Positions 16,744-24,445 of a stretch of DNA of 64,000 bases are shown here, piece after piece. Origin of the DNA: Sphaerisporangium rufum (GTDB lineage: Bacteria > Actinomycetota > Actinomycetes > Streptosporangiales > Streptosporangiaceae); NCBI RefSeq assembly GCF_016863395.1, contig NZ_BOOU01000036.1, positions 183,073 to 247,072 on the forward strand, read 5' to 3'. The position numbers and the translations under genes are program-made. The notes beneath the pieces were generated by a model. That model was not told where the DNA came from. It searched no databases and saw nothing but the letters and a program-made list of their open reading frames with translations. Each line of letters starts with the position of its first letter. The stretch's first letter is position 1.

Positions 16744-16779
16744 TGACGACGGTAGGACCTCTCGTCGCGAGAGGTTCAA
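16744..16779 (-). promoter_or_regulatory. MerR-type promoter with 19-bp spacer and operator palindrome
   Basis: On the minus strand TTGAAC (-35, 16774-16779) and TACCGT (-10, 16749-16754) are separated by exactly 19 bp, the over-long spacer typical of MerR-activated promoters. A perfect 8-bp inverted repeat, ACCTCTCG/CGAGAGGT with a 3-bp centre (16757-16775), fills the spacer. The predicted start of transcription falls near the ATG, giving a leaderless message. Confidence 0.8.
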
Positions 16780-16917
16780 CCCCTGCCGGGTGCGACATCG
16801 CACCGAACAACAAAATGATCTTCTGTCCCAAATGCCGGTTGCCGGACGGTCCGAATACTTATGATCAACTTCAGCAGGGTGCCGGACGGGGGTCGTCCGT
16901 CCCTGCGGAAAGGGGAC

Positions 16918-17910
16918 ATGAAACTCTTGCGTCGCAATCTCGTGATCGCGCTGTGCCTCGGCACCCTGGTCGCCACCGGCTCCGGACCGGCCGCGCTGGC
17001 CGACCGGCGGCAGGACCCGGCCACGTCGTCACACCGGTCGGCCGACCTCGTCATCCCGGGTGACAATTTCCATCCCGAGAGCGTCGCGGCCACGCCGGAC
17101 GGCACGGTGTTCGCCTCCAGCATCGTGACCGGCGAGATCGTCCGGTTCCGGCCCGGGTCCACGACCGCGCAGACGTTCCTGCCGGCCGGGGTGAACCTCG
17201 GCACCGCCGGCGTGCTCGCCGACCCGCGGCGCGGCGTGCTGTGGGCGTGCGCCATCGACCTGTCGTTCCAGACGCCCACCGTCCTGCAGGCGTACCGCCT
17301 GTCGACCGGCAGGCTGGAGGCGGCGTACACCCTGCCGGACGGCGGCGTCTGCGCGGACATCACCCTGGCCCAGGGCGCGGTCTACCTCACCGACACCACC
17401 AACCCGACGGCCACCCCGCAACCGCCCGGCCGCATCCTGCGGCTGGCGACGCCGAACCCGCTGACGGCCTCCGGCGGCAAGCTGTCGGTGTGGTCGCAGG
17501 ACCCCGCCTTCACCAGCGGAGCGGGGCTGCAGATCAACGGCATCGCGTTCGACGGCGCGCGTTCCCTGTACACCACCAACTACAACAGCGGCGAGCTGAT
17601 CAAGGTCGACATCGCCCCGGACGGCACCGCGCGGCCGGCCCAGGTCGTCGACCTCGGCAAGCGGTTCGTCAACCCGGACGGCATCCGGATGCTGGACCGT
17701 GACCACCTGCTGGTCCCGGAGAACCCCGGCCCGTTGAGCGTGGTGGACGTGCGCAGGCGCACCGCGACCGTGGTGACCTCGCTCGACCAGCCCAGCTCGG
17801 TGGCCGTCACCGGCTCGTCCGTCTACGTGGCCGAGGGCCAGATCCCGCGACTGCAGACCGGCCAGCAGCCGAACCTGCCGTTCAAGGTCCGCCGGCTGCC
17901 CGCGCCCTGA
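16918..17910 (+). CDS. Secreted beta-propeller protein (SMP-30/NHL-like)
   Basis: 330-aa secreted protein. ATG 16918 is preferred over 16861 because GGAAAGGGG lies 3 bases upstream and the product then starts with a clean signal peptide ('MKLLRRNLVIALCLGTLVAT', cleavage near ALA-D). The mature part repeats propeller blades of the gluconolactonase/NHL type ('HPESVAATPDGTVFASS', 'NGIAFDGARSLYTTNYNSG', 'VNPDGIRMLDRDHLLVPENP'). It may hydrolyse a lactone or just bind ligands; catalytic metal ligands cannot be assigned with certainty. It converges on the lectin-fused propeller gene, with a strong shared terminator between. Confidence 0.78.
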   Translation: MKLLRRNLVIALCLGTLVATGSGPAALADRRQDPATSSHRSADLVIPGDNFHPESVAATPDGTVFASSIVTGEIVRFRPGSTTAQTFLPAGVNLGTAGVLADPRRGVLWACAIDLSFQTPTVLQAYRLSTGRLEAAYTLPDGGVCADITLAQGAVYLTDTTNPTATPQPPGRILRLATPNPLTASGGKLSVWSQDPAFTSGAGLQINGIAFDGARSLYTTNYNSGELIKVDIAPDGTARPAQVVDLGKRFVNPDGIRMLDRDHLLVPENPGPLSVVDVRRRTATVVTSLDQPSSVAVTGSSVYVAEGQIPRLQTGQQPNLPFKVRRLPAP

Positions 17911-17946
17911 CCTACCGGCGGCACGGCAGGGCGGCACCGTTCGACC

Positions 17947-17989
17947 ATCGGCGGCCGGACTCCCGGAGTTCCGGGGTCCGGCCGCCGAT
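17947..17989. terminator. Bidirectional terminator hairpin
   Basis: A nearly perfect 43-nt hairpin: 14-bp arms ATCGGCGGCCGGAC (17947-17960) and GTCCGGCCGCCGAT (17976-17989), continued inside by CCCGGA/TCCGGG. It lies between two convergent genes and should stop transcription from both. Confidence 0.85.
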
Positions 17990-18095
17990 CGCCGTCAGCG
18001 GCCGGCCACATCGCTCCCGCCAGGTGGCAGGGCTCAGCGCCACCGGCGACCCGGGCGAAGCGCCGTCACCGGGAACGCCGTCACCGGGAACAAGG

Positions 18096-19619
18096 TCAGT
18101 ACGGCCAGCCGGGGACGTTCAGCCGGATGCGGTACAGGCCGAAGTTCCCGCTGTTCCCGCCCCGGGAGGGCGTGCCCGAGGTGATGTACAACGTCTGGCC
18201 GTCCGGGCCGCCGAAGGCGACGTTGGTGGTGTTCAGCCCGGCGGAGATGGTGCCGAGCTGCACCCCGGACGGCGAGTACACGTGGACCTTGCCGTCGTTG
18301 TAGGACGCCTGGTAGAGGTTGCCGGCGCAGTCGATGGTCGCGCCGTCCGAACCGTTCAGCGACGCGAAGTCGGCGCGCTGGCCGACGCTGCCGTCGCCGT
18401 TGACCGGCCACTTGTAGACCCGTCCGGTGCCGTTGCCGCCCACGTAGAGCGTCCGCCCGTCCGGCGAGAGCACGATGCCGTTCGGCTCCCGGATGGTGTC
18501 GTCGATCAGCGACACGACACCGTCCTTGACCCGGTACACGCCGGTGCGGCCGGACATCTGGTCCGCCCGGTTCGCCCGCTGGAAGTCGGGATCGGTGAAG
18601 TACACGGTGCCGTCGGCGCCCACCGTGAGGTCGTTCGGCGAGTTGAACGCGCGACCCTGGTAGGAGGAGGCCACCACGCCCCGCGCCCGGTCGGCCAGCC
18701 GGAAGGAGGAGACGCTGCGCTGGTCGTGCGTCGCGGCCAGCAGCGTGCCGCCGTCCCGGCTGAGCGCCAGACCGTTGCTGCCGGAACCGGAGATGAAGGT
18801 CTCGAAGGTGCCCGGCTCGGTGAACCGCAGCACGTCCGCGGGCTGGACGCCCTCCGGCCCGGTGCCGTCACGCATGAGCGACAGCAGCAGGGTCTGGCTG
18901 GTGGCGTCCCAGACCGGGCCCTCCAGGAAGTTGAAGCCGTCCCGGATCTTCGTGGCGGTCACCGACGCCGACGGCAGCGGGTCGGGGTAGCTCGCACCCG
19001 GCGTGCACGGCCCGACCCCGGGACGCGGCGTACCCGGCGAGGGAGTGACCGTCGGCGTAGGAGTGGGGGTGGGGGTGGGGGTCAGCGTGGGCGTGGGCGT
19101 GGGGGTCGGGGTCGGCCCGGTGCCGATGACCCAGCGCTGGTTCGCACCGCCGTTGCACGACCAGATCTGCAGCAGGGTGCCGTCCGCGCTGGAGTTGCCG
19201 TTCGCGTCCAGGCACTTGCCGGACGGCTGGCTGACGAGCTGCCCGCTCGCGGTCGCGGTCCAGCGCTGCGAACCGGAGCCGTTGCAGTCGTAGATCTGCG
19301 CCCGCGCGCCGTTGGCGGTGGAACCGCCGGCCACGTCGAGGCACTTGCCGAGGGCGCGCAGCGTGCCGTCGGTGCCGGCGGTCCACTGCTGGGCCACGCC
19401 GCCGTGGCACGTCCACAACTGGACGCGGGTGCCGTTGGCGCTGCTGCCGCCGGCCACGTCGACGCACTTGCCGCCGATGCCGGTGATCGGGACGCCGGCA
19501 GCCGCGGCCGCGGTGGACGCGTGGACCAGTGCGGTGGCGAGCACGACGACCGCCGCGGCGGCGCCGGTCGCGAGGGAACGCCGGGCCCGCCAGGCCCGGG
19601 GATTCCGTGATGCGGTCAT
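18096..19619 (-). CDS. Secreted SMP-30/gluconolactonase-type propeller with N-terminal ricin-B lectin (CBM13)
   Basis: 507-aa secreted modular protein: signal peptide (about 1-40), a ricin-type beta-trefoil with three repeats ('GKCVDVAGGSSANGTRVQLW', 'GKCLDVAGGSTANGARAQIY', 'GKCLDANGNSSADGTLLQIW') each closed by a QxW-like turn, a Pro-Thr linker, then a six-bladed SMP-30 propeller ('FLEGPVWDATSQTLLLS', 'FNSPNDLTVGADGTVYFTDP', 'EPNGIVLSPDGRTLYVGG'). The Glu-x-Pro-x-Trp and Asn-Asp elements are the metal ligands of SMP-30 lactonases. It probably cleaves sugar lactones near polysaccharide bound by the lectin. ATG 19619 has GGAGG 6 bases upstream. Confidence 0.9.
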   Translation of the reverse strand: MTASRNPRAWRARRSLATGAAAAVVVLATALVHASTAAAAAGVPITGIGGKCVDVAGGSSANGTRVQLWTCHGGVAQQWTAGTDGTLRALGKCLDVAGGSTANGARAQIYDCNGSGSQRWTATASGQLVSQPSGKCLDANGNSSADGTLLQIWSCNGGANQRWVIGTGPTPTPTPTPTLTPTPTPTPTPTVTPSPGTPRPGVGPCTPGASYPDPLPSASVTATKIRDGFNFLEGPVWDATSQTLLLSLMRDGTGPEGVQPADVLRFTEPGTFETFISGSGSNGLALSRDGGTLLAATHDQRSVSSFRLADRARGVVASSYQGRAFNSPNDLTVGADGTVYFTDPDFQRANRADQMSGRTGVYRVKDGVVSLIDDTIREPNGIVLSPDGRTLYVGGNGTGRVYKWPVNGDGSVGQRADFASLNGSDGATIDCAGNLYQASYNDGKVHVYSPSGVQLGTISAGLNTTNVAFGGPDGQTLYITSGTPSRGGNSGNFGLYRIRLNVPGWPY

Positions 19620-20146
19620 GGAGACCTCCGATGCGATGCGGCCGGCCATGTCAGGAGTGGACGGCCATCGACAGACGACTATCGGATGGTCACGCTGAAA
19701 TAACAAGAACGCCTTTCATGACGCTCCGTATCACCGCAGGTCACTGGCCCTGAATACCACCGGAATCGTTTCGACGGATGAGACGAGACGGCACCCGGCT
19801 GAGACTCACGGGGAGCGGCGACGGAGGCGTCCCCGTGCATGCGAAACCTGACGGTACGCCGGCCGCCGGATCGGCGATCCCTTTACCTGCGCGAGCGTGT
19901 GACCTGCCGGTCTCCCCACATTGGTCACTCCGACGGCCATGGAGTCTGTCAGCCGGGTGTCCGGGCAGCCGATCGACCGGTTCCCCTGCCTGACCTCGGG
20001 GTGCCGCGCCACCGCCGGATCAGCGTTCCGCCGGTGCCCTTGGGCGGCGGGTTCGGTGAGATCCGTGCAGCGCCGCGTTCACCGGCACCCCCGGCCGCCC
20101 GACCGGACATCGGTGATCTTCTCCCCCGCGCACGGCGTTCCACTCT
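19620..20146. other. Intergenic region upstream of the lectin-propeller gene
   Basis: No supported gene in 527 bases. The part nearest the lectin-propeller gene (19680-19720) is AT-rich, with TTGTTATTTC on the minus strand, and probably holds its promoter. The remainder shows no repeat, tRNA or regulatory palindrome that I can defend. Confidence 0.4.
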
Positions 20147-20596
20147 TCAGAGACTCAGTTCGGCCGCTGGCACGATGAACGCGATGACCTGGATCGCCAT
20201 CTCCTTGTCGATCTGGGCGACGGACAGACCGAGCGCGCGTTCGCCGCGATCCCAGAAACGGCCCTTGATCGTCCCGTGCGCGATCAGAAGCTCGGTGAAG
20301 GGCGATGACTCGCCCCGGGCGAGCCGGCGGGTGACATCCACCGGGTGGGGATCGCCCCAGACGGCGATGGCCGCCGCCTCGTAGTCGCGGCACAGCGGTT
20401 CCAGGCTTTCCCAGGCGGCCTGGGCCGCCGAACCGTCGTGGTCATCCCAGAATTCTTCGGACGCCGCCAAGACGATCGCGTGACCCCCCGCGTCGCTGGT
20501 GACGGTCAGCCCGGCGTGCTCCCGGCTGGTCCAAGAGTCGGGAAACACCCAGGACTCGAATTCGGCGTAGAGCGCTGGAAGATCCACATTCGGCAT
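20147..20596 (-). CDS. Conserved-looking hypothetical protein (149 aa)
   Basis: 149-aa soluble protein, acidic and Trp-rich ('FESWVFPDSWTSREHAGL', 'SEEFWDDHDGSAAQAAWESL', 'HGTIKGRFWDRGERALGL'). I do not recognise a family; the composition looks like a genuine protein, not a shadow frame. ATG 20596 has no Shine-Dalgarno, but TAGCCT lies 6 bases upstream, so a leaderless transcript is likely. It is the last chromosomal gene before the left repeat of the integrated element in tRNA-Ser. Confidence 0.65.
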   Translation of the reverse strand: MPNVDLPALYAEFESWVFPDSWTSREHAGLTVTSDAGGHAIVLAASEEFWDDHDGSAAQAAWESLEPLCRDYEAAAIAVWGDPHPVDVTRRLARGESSPFTELLIAHGTIKGRFWDRGERALGLSVAQIDKEMAIQVIAFIVPAAELSL

Positions 20597-20652
20597 ACCT
20601 ACAGGCTATTTGATCTTCGGCAACGACGACACGACCCCAACGGTCCATCGTC

Positions 20653-20759
20653 GAAGATCAAAAAGGCCCTCGTCCCGGGAAGCGGGAGAGGGCCTTTGAG
20701 ATGCGGAGGCTCGGGGATTTGAACCCCGGATGGGCTGTAGACCCAAACCGCATTAGCAG
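20653..20759 (-). repeat. Left att-type repeat: 3' half of tRNA-Ser(GCU) plus terminator
   Basis: 104 of 107 bases match 22370-22476. The copy ends within the tRNA anticodon loop sequence, so it is a tRNA fragment and not a functional tRNA. The part inside the tRNA (about 56 bp) is identical in both copies. The AAAGGCCCTC/GAGGGCCTTT terminator at 20662-20697 is duplicated too. Confidence 0.9.
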
Positions 20760-20975
20760 CTCTGATCCTGCCTGTCCCGATCGGTTCCACCTGGACCAAC
20801 AGGGCTCGACGGTCCACCTGGAACGAGGCTGGACGGCGCTGGATTGCAACTAGAACTGCAACTATGATCGGATCAAGGACTATGCGGACGCGCGTGTTCC
20901 GTCTGCCAGATCGGGACCCGCGGCCGGCGGTGATGGACGCGCCTCGATGGGTATCCCGAAGCCGTAGCCTCCCGT

Positions 20976-21413
20976 CTATTCGTCGAAGAGGCGCGAGAGT
21001 AGAGCGCCTTGACCGGATTGCAGGACGTGTCCGTGTTCGAGGGGGATCCAGAAGCATTCAAAGCGAATGGGCTGCCCAGTCCCGTCGTGGTCCTCGTGGC
21101 TTGTCCACCGGTGGAGGGTGTCCTGGTGGAGAGCGAGCTGGAATACGTGGCGGCGTTGGATTTCGGGACGGTACGGGGTGATGTCGTAGTCGACCACCCC
21201 AAGCTTGCGGACGATGGTGAACCGAGTGAGGCCGGTCTCCTCCCGAGCCTCGCGTAAGGCTGCGCTCGCAGGATCTTCCCCCGGCTCGATCGTGCCCGCG
21301 GGTACCTGTATGCCGACTTCTTCGTGGCTGTAGTCCAGGTGGCGGAAGACGAGAAGCCGCCTGTCTCGGACGATGTAACAGAGGGCTTTGTCACAGACGG
21401 TCTTGTCCGGCAT
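20976..21413 (-). CDS. Nudix hydrolase within the integrated element
   Basis: 145 aa with a complete Nudix box, 'GTIEPGEDPASAALREAREE' followed by T-G-L, matching GX5EX7REUXEEXGU, so it should bind magnesium and cleave a nucleoside diphosphate linked to another group. ATG 21413 has GGAGG 4 bases upstream. In pSAM2-type AICEs the transfer-immunity protein Pif carries a Nudix motif, and this gene lies inside the tRNA-bounded element, so a Pif-like origin is possible. A plain housekeeping Nudix hydrolase picked up as cargo is the alternative. It is the only intact gene of the element. Confidence 0.88.
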   Translation of the reverse strand: MPDKTVCDKALCYIVRDRRLLVFRHLDYSHEEVGIQVPAGTIEPGEDPASAALREAREETGLTRFTIVRKLGVVDYDITPYRPEIQRRHVFQLALHQDTLHRWTSHEDHDGTGQPIRFECFWIPLEHGHVLQSGQGALLSRLFDE

Positions 21414-21925
21414 TGAGCCTCCAGGATGCGGAAGGACAGTGCCGTGATCTTAAGGACAGACCAGGGTATGGTCCCTCGGGAACGGCCTCCCGGACCACAT
21501 GCCTCAGTTATCGCGCGGACGCTAAGCCGCGTCACCCGGGGGGCTGGGGCTGAGGAACAAAGCCCTGGACCGTCGATCGCCCCCAACCACGTACGGCGCC
21601 CAGCCACAACCAGGCGATCGTGAGGGCGGCGCTGTTCACCAACGGCTTCGCTGCCACCGACGACTGCCCGGGCCTGTTCTAACCGCCGACGGTTTTACAG
21701 CGGGCCGACGATTCCGACTGCGGCATGCCTTTGAGCTTGCCGTACGGCTCCGCTCGCAGTCCTGGCGGGCGAGATCATCCCGCACATATCCCGGATCTTG
21801 GTATGCACTCCCACACGCTCTTGCGCTGGGCGATCCACCGGGATCGGACTATCTACGCCGGAAGCTCCTGCTTCTCGATCCCTCTCGGTGCAACAGCGCT
21901 CAACCTCGTTCCCCGGTGAGCCAGG
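21414..21925. other. Degenerate interior of the integrated element with an internal direct repeat
   Basis: No intact gene. Two imperfect copies of about 75 bp, near 21550-21625 and 21927-22000, share TGAGGAAC, CCCTGGA, TCGATCGCCCCC and GCGATCGT in the same order. They look like remains of a duplicated segment of the ancestral element, and their presence just before the integrase fragment marks a rearrangement. Confidence 0.5.
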
Positions 21926-22336
21926 GTGAGGAACGAACCCTGGATCTTCGATCGCCCCCGACCATGGCAGACCTCAACCACGATGAAGCGATCGTCGGGC
22001 TGCATCGGGGCGGCGGCGCGACCAAAGGCCGGCGACCTGTGGGAGGAACATGACCTCGTCTTCGCCACCCAGCGGGGGCGCCCCATGGAGCGGAGCGAGG
22101 ACTACAAGGTATGGAAGTCCATTCTGAAGCGGGCAGGCGTCCGGGACGCCAGGCTCCATGACGCCCGGCACACGGCGGGTACGCTCCTGGTGGAGCAAGG
22201 CGTCCACATCCGCGTGGTCCAAGAGATCCTGGGGCATGCGCGGGTGACCACGACGGAGCGGTACACGCACGTCGCCGGCGCGATGATGCGGGACGCGAGC
22301 GAGCGCATGGGGTCCGCGCTCTGGGGCGATACATGA
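21926..22336 (+). pseudogene. Tyrosine recombinase (phage/AICE integrase), C-terminal remnant
   Basis: Only the last third of an integrase is present. From about 22030, 'GDLWEEHDLVFATQRGRPME' leads to 'LHDARHTAGTLLVEQG', 'VVQEILGHARVTTTERYTHV': the H-x-x-R, LGH and nucleophilic Tyr elements of the catalytic domain. The first catalytic Arg region, the SAM-like core-binding and arm-binding domains are missing, and the 30 or so residues before GDLW do not resemble an integrase, so the gene is truncated with a probable frameshift near 21990-22030. Orientation toward the tRNA end is as in working elements. Confidence 0.85.
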
Positions 22337-22369
22337 TCTCCGGCGGCCAACTGCAACTACGACACCTTT

Positions 22370-22476
22370 GAAGATCAAAAAGGCCCTCGTCCCGGGGTGC
22401 GGGAGAGGGCCTTTGAGGTGCGGAGGCTCGGGGATTTGAACCCCGGATGGGCTGTAGACCCAAACCGCATTAGCAG
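22370..22476 (-). repeat. Right att-type repeat (overlaps intact tRNA-Ser)
   Basis: Partner of 20653-20759. It extends from the region downstream of the tRNA, through the terminator, into the tRNA as far as the anticodon loop. The intact tRNA here means integration rebuilt the gene, as usual for tRNA-targeted elements. Confidence 0.9.
22379..22414 (-). terminator. Terminator of tRNA-Ser(GCU)
   Basis: Inverted repeat AAAGGCCCTC (22379-22388) / GAGGGCCTTT (22405-22414), 7 bases downstream of the tRNA, ending in a T-rich tail on the minus strand. Confidence 0.85.
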
Positions 22477-22510
22477 TGCGGCGCCATAGACCTGACTAGG
22501 CGAAGCCTCC
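22421..22510 (-). tRNA. tRNA-Ser, anticodon GCT
   Basis: 90-nt class II tRNA on the minus strand: acceptor GGAGGCT/AGCCTCC with discriminator G, anticodon arm CCGCA-CTGCTAA-TGCGG (GCU, reads AGC/AGU), long variable arm with a GGG/CCC stem, and T arm CGGGG-TTCAAAT-CCCCG. No encoded CCA. It is the insertion site of the adjacent element. Confidence 0.97.
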
Positions 22511-22693
22511 TTGAACACCGGACGGCCGGCTGGCAGCCGTCTGGCTCAGGACAGAGTACCGGCCTTGGTGGCGGGCGGCAAAGTGGATTGCCGGTGACGG
22601 CGGTTCATGTCGGGTTCGCGACGGCCGGGCCGCTCGATCACCTGCTCGCCGAGCGTCCGGCCGGAGCCGGCCGGCCAGCGCGGGGTGGATGTC

Positions 22694-22730
22694 CACACCC
22701 TGTGTCCACAGCCTGTGGACACAGGGTGTG
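22694..22730. terminator. Perfect 18-bp palindrome downstream of yceI, DnaA-box-like
   Basis: Arms 22694-22711 and 22713-22730 are exact inverted repeats around a single C. On the RNA it is a very stable hairpin 10 bases past the yceI stop and could end that transcript. The arms contain GTGTCCACA twice in opposite orientations and ATGTCCACA overlaps the left edge, each one base from the actinobacterial DnaA box TTGTCCACA. Terminator is the simpler reading. Confidence 0.6.
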
Positions 22731-22739
22731 CATGGACGT

Positions 22740-23303
22740 TCAGGCGCGGCGGGTGGCCTCGCCCTCCACCTCGATCTTGACCTTCTTGCCGACCAGGACG
22801 CCGCCGGTCTCCAGGGCGACGTTCCAGGTGAGGCCGAACTCCTCGCGGTCGATCTCGGTCTCCAGGGCGAAGCCGAACAGCTCGGCGCCCCAGGGGTTGG
22901 TGCCCGCGCCGCCGTACTCGACCTTGAGGGTGACCTCGCGGGTGACGTCCCGGATGGTGAGGTCGCCGGTGACGACGAACTCGTCGTCGGAGTGGCTGAC
23001 GACCCGGGTGCTGCGGAAGTTGATCTCGGGGAACTTCTCCACGGCCAGGAAGTCGTCGCTGCGCAGGTGGGTGTCGCGATCCGCGCTACCGGTGTCGATG
23101 CTCGCGGTCTTGATCGTGAGCTCGGCGGACGAGTCGAGCGGGTTCTCGGCGATCGTGACCGAGCCGGCGAAGTCGGCGAACCGGCCGCGGACCTTGCTCA
23201 CCATCATGTGCTTGGTGACGAAGCCGACGACGGTGTGCGACGCGTCCAGGTCGAAGGTGCCGGGCTCGGGGATCGTGATGCCTTCCCAGGCGCGAGTGCT
23301 CAT
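22740..23303 (-). CDS. YceI-family lipocalin-like protein
   Basis: 187-aa YceI domain protein: 'GTFDLDASHTVVGFVTKHMM', 'ADFAGSVTIAENPLDSSAEL', 'FLAVEKFPEINFRSTRV' and 'VTGDLTIRDVTREVTLKVEY' are the typical strands of this polyisoprenoid-binding beta barrel. There is no signal peptide, as usual for actinobacterial YceI proteins. It probably binds an isoprenoid quinone or other amphiphile. ATG 23303 has GGAGG 8 bases upstream; the longer frame to 23354 would run into the divergent promoter. It is transcribed away from a MarR gene, which probably regulates it. Confidence 0.94.
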   Translation of the reverse strand: MSTRAWEGITIPEPGTFDLDASHTVVGFVTKHMMVSKVRGRFADFAGSVTIAENPLDSSAELTIKTASIDTGSADRDTHLRSDDFLAVEKFPEINFRSTRVVSHSDDEFVVTGDLTIRDVTREVTLKVEYGGAGTNPWGAELFGFALETEIDREEFGLTWNVALETGGVLVGKKVKIEVEGEATRRA

Positions 23304-23362
23304 CTGTGTGTCCTCCACGGAACGGCGGGTCGATGCTGATGTCTTCGGCAACAAATGTCTAC

Positions 23363-23382
23363 ACGAGGAATATTCCGCTCGT
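23363..23382. promoter_or_regulatory. Candidate MarR operator between yceI and marR
   Basis: The sequence around 23367-23376 is a perfect palindrome GGAATATTCC flanked by ACGA/TCGT. It lies between divergent starts (23303 and 23402), where a MarR dimer could silence both genes. A TAGTAT -10-like hexamer for marR follows at 23399. Confidence 0.5.
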
Positions 23383-23401
23383 CAATTAACGTCCGCATAG
23401 T

Positions 23402-23905
23402 ATGGAACACGTGATCCCAACTGACGACCCCCGACTGACCGCGATGGGCCTGCTCGCCGAGGTGCACTCCGGGCTGACGGCCAAGACGGCGCCGGCCTTC
23501 GCCGCGGCGGGGCTTTCCGAGATCGACTTCGAGACACTGATCAGGCTGGCGCGCTCCCCCGCGCGCAGCCTGCGGATGAGCGACCTGGCCGCGCAGACGT
23601 CCCTGTCGACCAGCGGGGTGACCCGGGTGGTGGACCGGCTGGAACGGGAAGGGCTGGTCGAACGGGTGGCATGCGCCACCGACCGGCGGGCCTCCTACGC
23701 CACGCTGACCGAGGCGGGCGCGGCCCGGCTGCAGAACGTGCTGCCCCAGCACCTGGACGACATAGACAAGTGGCTCACCGGACTGCTCGACCCCGACCGG
23801 CTGAAGGAGTTCCTGGAGACCCTGACCCTGATCAGGAACGTGGTGCGCCCGTGCGCCACCGCCGGCGCCACCGGGACGCGGGAGACCTGCCCGCCCACCG
23901 GCTGA
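23402..23905 (+). CDS. MarR-family transcriptional regulator
   Basis: 167 aa with a winged helix in the middle: 'LRMSDLAAQTSLSTSGVTRV' then 'VDRLEREGLVERVACATDRR' form the recognition helix and wing, and flanking helices build the dimer. It is divergent from yceI and probably represses it and itself in response to an amphipathic ligand. ATG 23402 has no ribosome site. TAGTAT overlaps it and would place transcription at GTG 23411, so the true protein may be three residues shorter and leaderless. Confidence 0.92.
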   Translation: MEHVIPTDDPRLTAMGLLAEVHSGLTAKTAPAFAAAGLSEIDFETLIRLARSPARSLRMSDLAAQTSLSTSGVTRVVDRLEREGLVERVACATDRRASYATLTEAGAARLQNVLPQHLDDIDKWLTGLLDPDRLKEFLETLTLIRNVVRPCATAGATGTRETCPPTG

Positions 23906-23920
23906 GCCGCCGGCCGCGGG

Positions 23921-24445
23921 TCAGGACTGCGGTTGCGGCTGTGTTTCGGGAGCGCACGGCCGCACGACCACCAGGTCGCCGCGCAGCTTGGCCATCCCGC
24001 GTGACACCGTGCTCTTCACGGTGCCGATGCTGATGCCGAGGGTCCGGGCGATCTCGCCCTCGCTCATGTCCTCGTAGTAGCGCAGCACGATCGCGGTGCG
24101 CTGGCGCACGGGCAGCCGGTCCAGCGCCTGCTCCAGCAGCTCGTGGATCTCCGCGGGCGCCGGGCCGTCGCCGACCGGCGTCTCCGGCAGCTCCTCGGCC
24201 GGATACTCCTCCAGCCGGCGGCGCCGCCACCACGAGATGTTGATGTTGACCATGGCCCGCCGGACATAGCCGTCCAGTGACGCGCGGTCCTGGACGCGGT
24301 CCCAGGCCAGGTAGGTCTTGGCCAGCGCGGCCTGCAGCAGATCCTCGGCGTCGGCGGGCTGCCCGGTGAGCTGGTGGGCCACGCGCAGCAGCGCCGGCCC
24401 GCGGGTGACCACGTACTCGCGGAACTCCTCGTCTTTGCCGCTCAT
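23921..24445 (-). CDS. ECF RNA polymerase sigma factor, SigE family
   Basis: 174 aa. Region 2 appears as 'FREYVVTRGPALLRVAHQLT' followed by 'ADAEDLLQAALAKTYLAWDR', and region 4 as 'LPVRQRTAIVLRYYEDMSEG' then 'EIARTLGISIGTVKSTVSRG', the two parts that bind -10 and -35 elements. This is the SigE-family ECF group of actinobacteria. ATG 24445 gives the standard N-terminus (MSGKDEEFREYV), with GGTGA about 5 bases upstream. No anti-sigma factor follows; the adjacent gene is the convergent marR. Confidence 0.94.
   Translation of the reverse strand: MSGKDEEFREYVVTRGPALLRVAHQLTGQPADAEDLLQAALAKTYLAWDRVQDRASLDGYVRRAMVNINISWWRRRRLEEYPAEELPETPVGDGPAPAEIHELLEQALDRLPVRQRTAIVLRYYEDMSEGEIARTLGISIGTVKSTVSRGMAKLRGDLVVVRPCAPETQPQPQS

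Larger units (their letters stand above)
20653..22476. mobile_element. Decayed integrative element in tRNA-Ser(GCU)
   Basis: A 107-bp direct repeat (20653-20759 and 22370-22476, three mismatches) containing the 3' half of tRNA-Ser(GCU) and its terminator bounds 1.7 kb with a Nudix gene and the C-terminal end of a tyrosine integrase. An 8-mer TGCAACTA occurs twice just inside the left end (20845, 20857) and once just inside the right end (22352), as expected of integrase arm sites. The contents resemble an actinobacterial integrative and conjugative element (AICE, pSAM2 type) reduced by deletion; no replication or transfer gene is left. It can no longer move by itself. Confidence 0.8.

Noticed and set aside
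20702..20760. A second tRNA-Ser gene
   Set aside because: Only the 3' half is present; the D arm and 5' acceptor strand are missing, so it is an att fragment.
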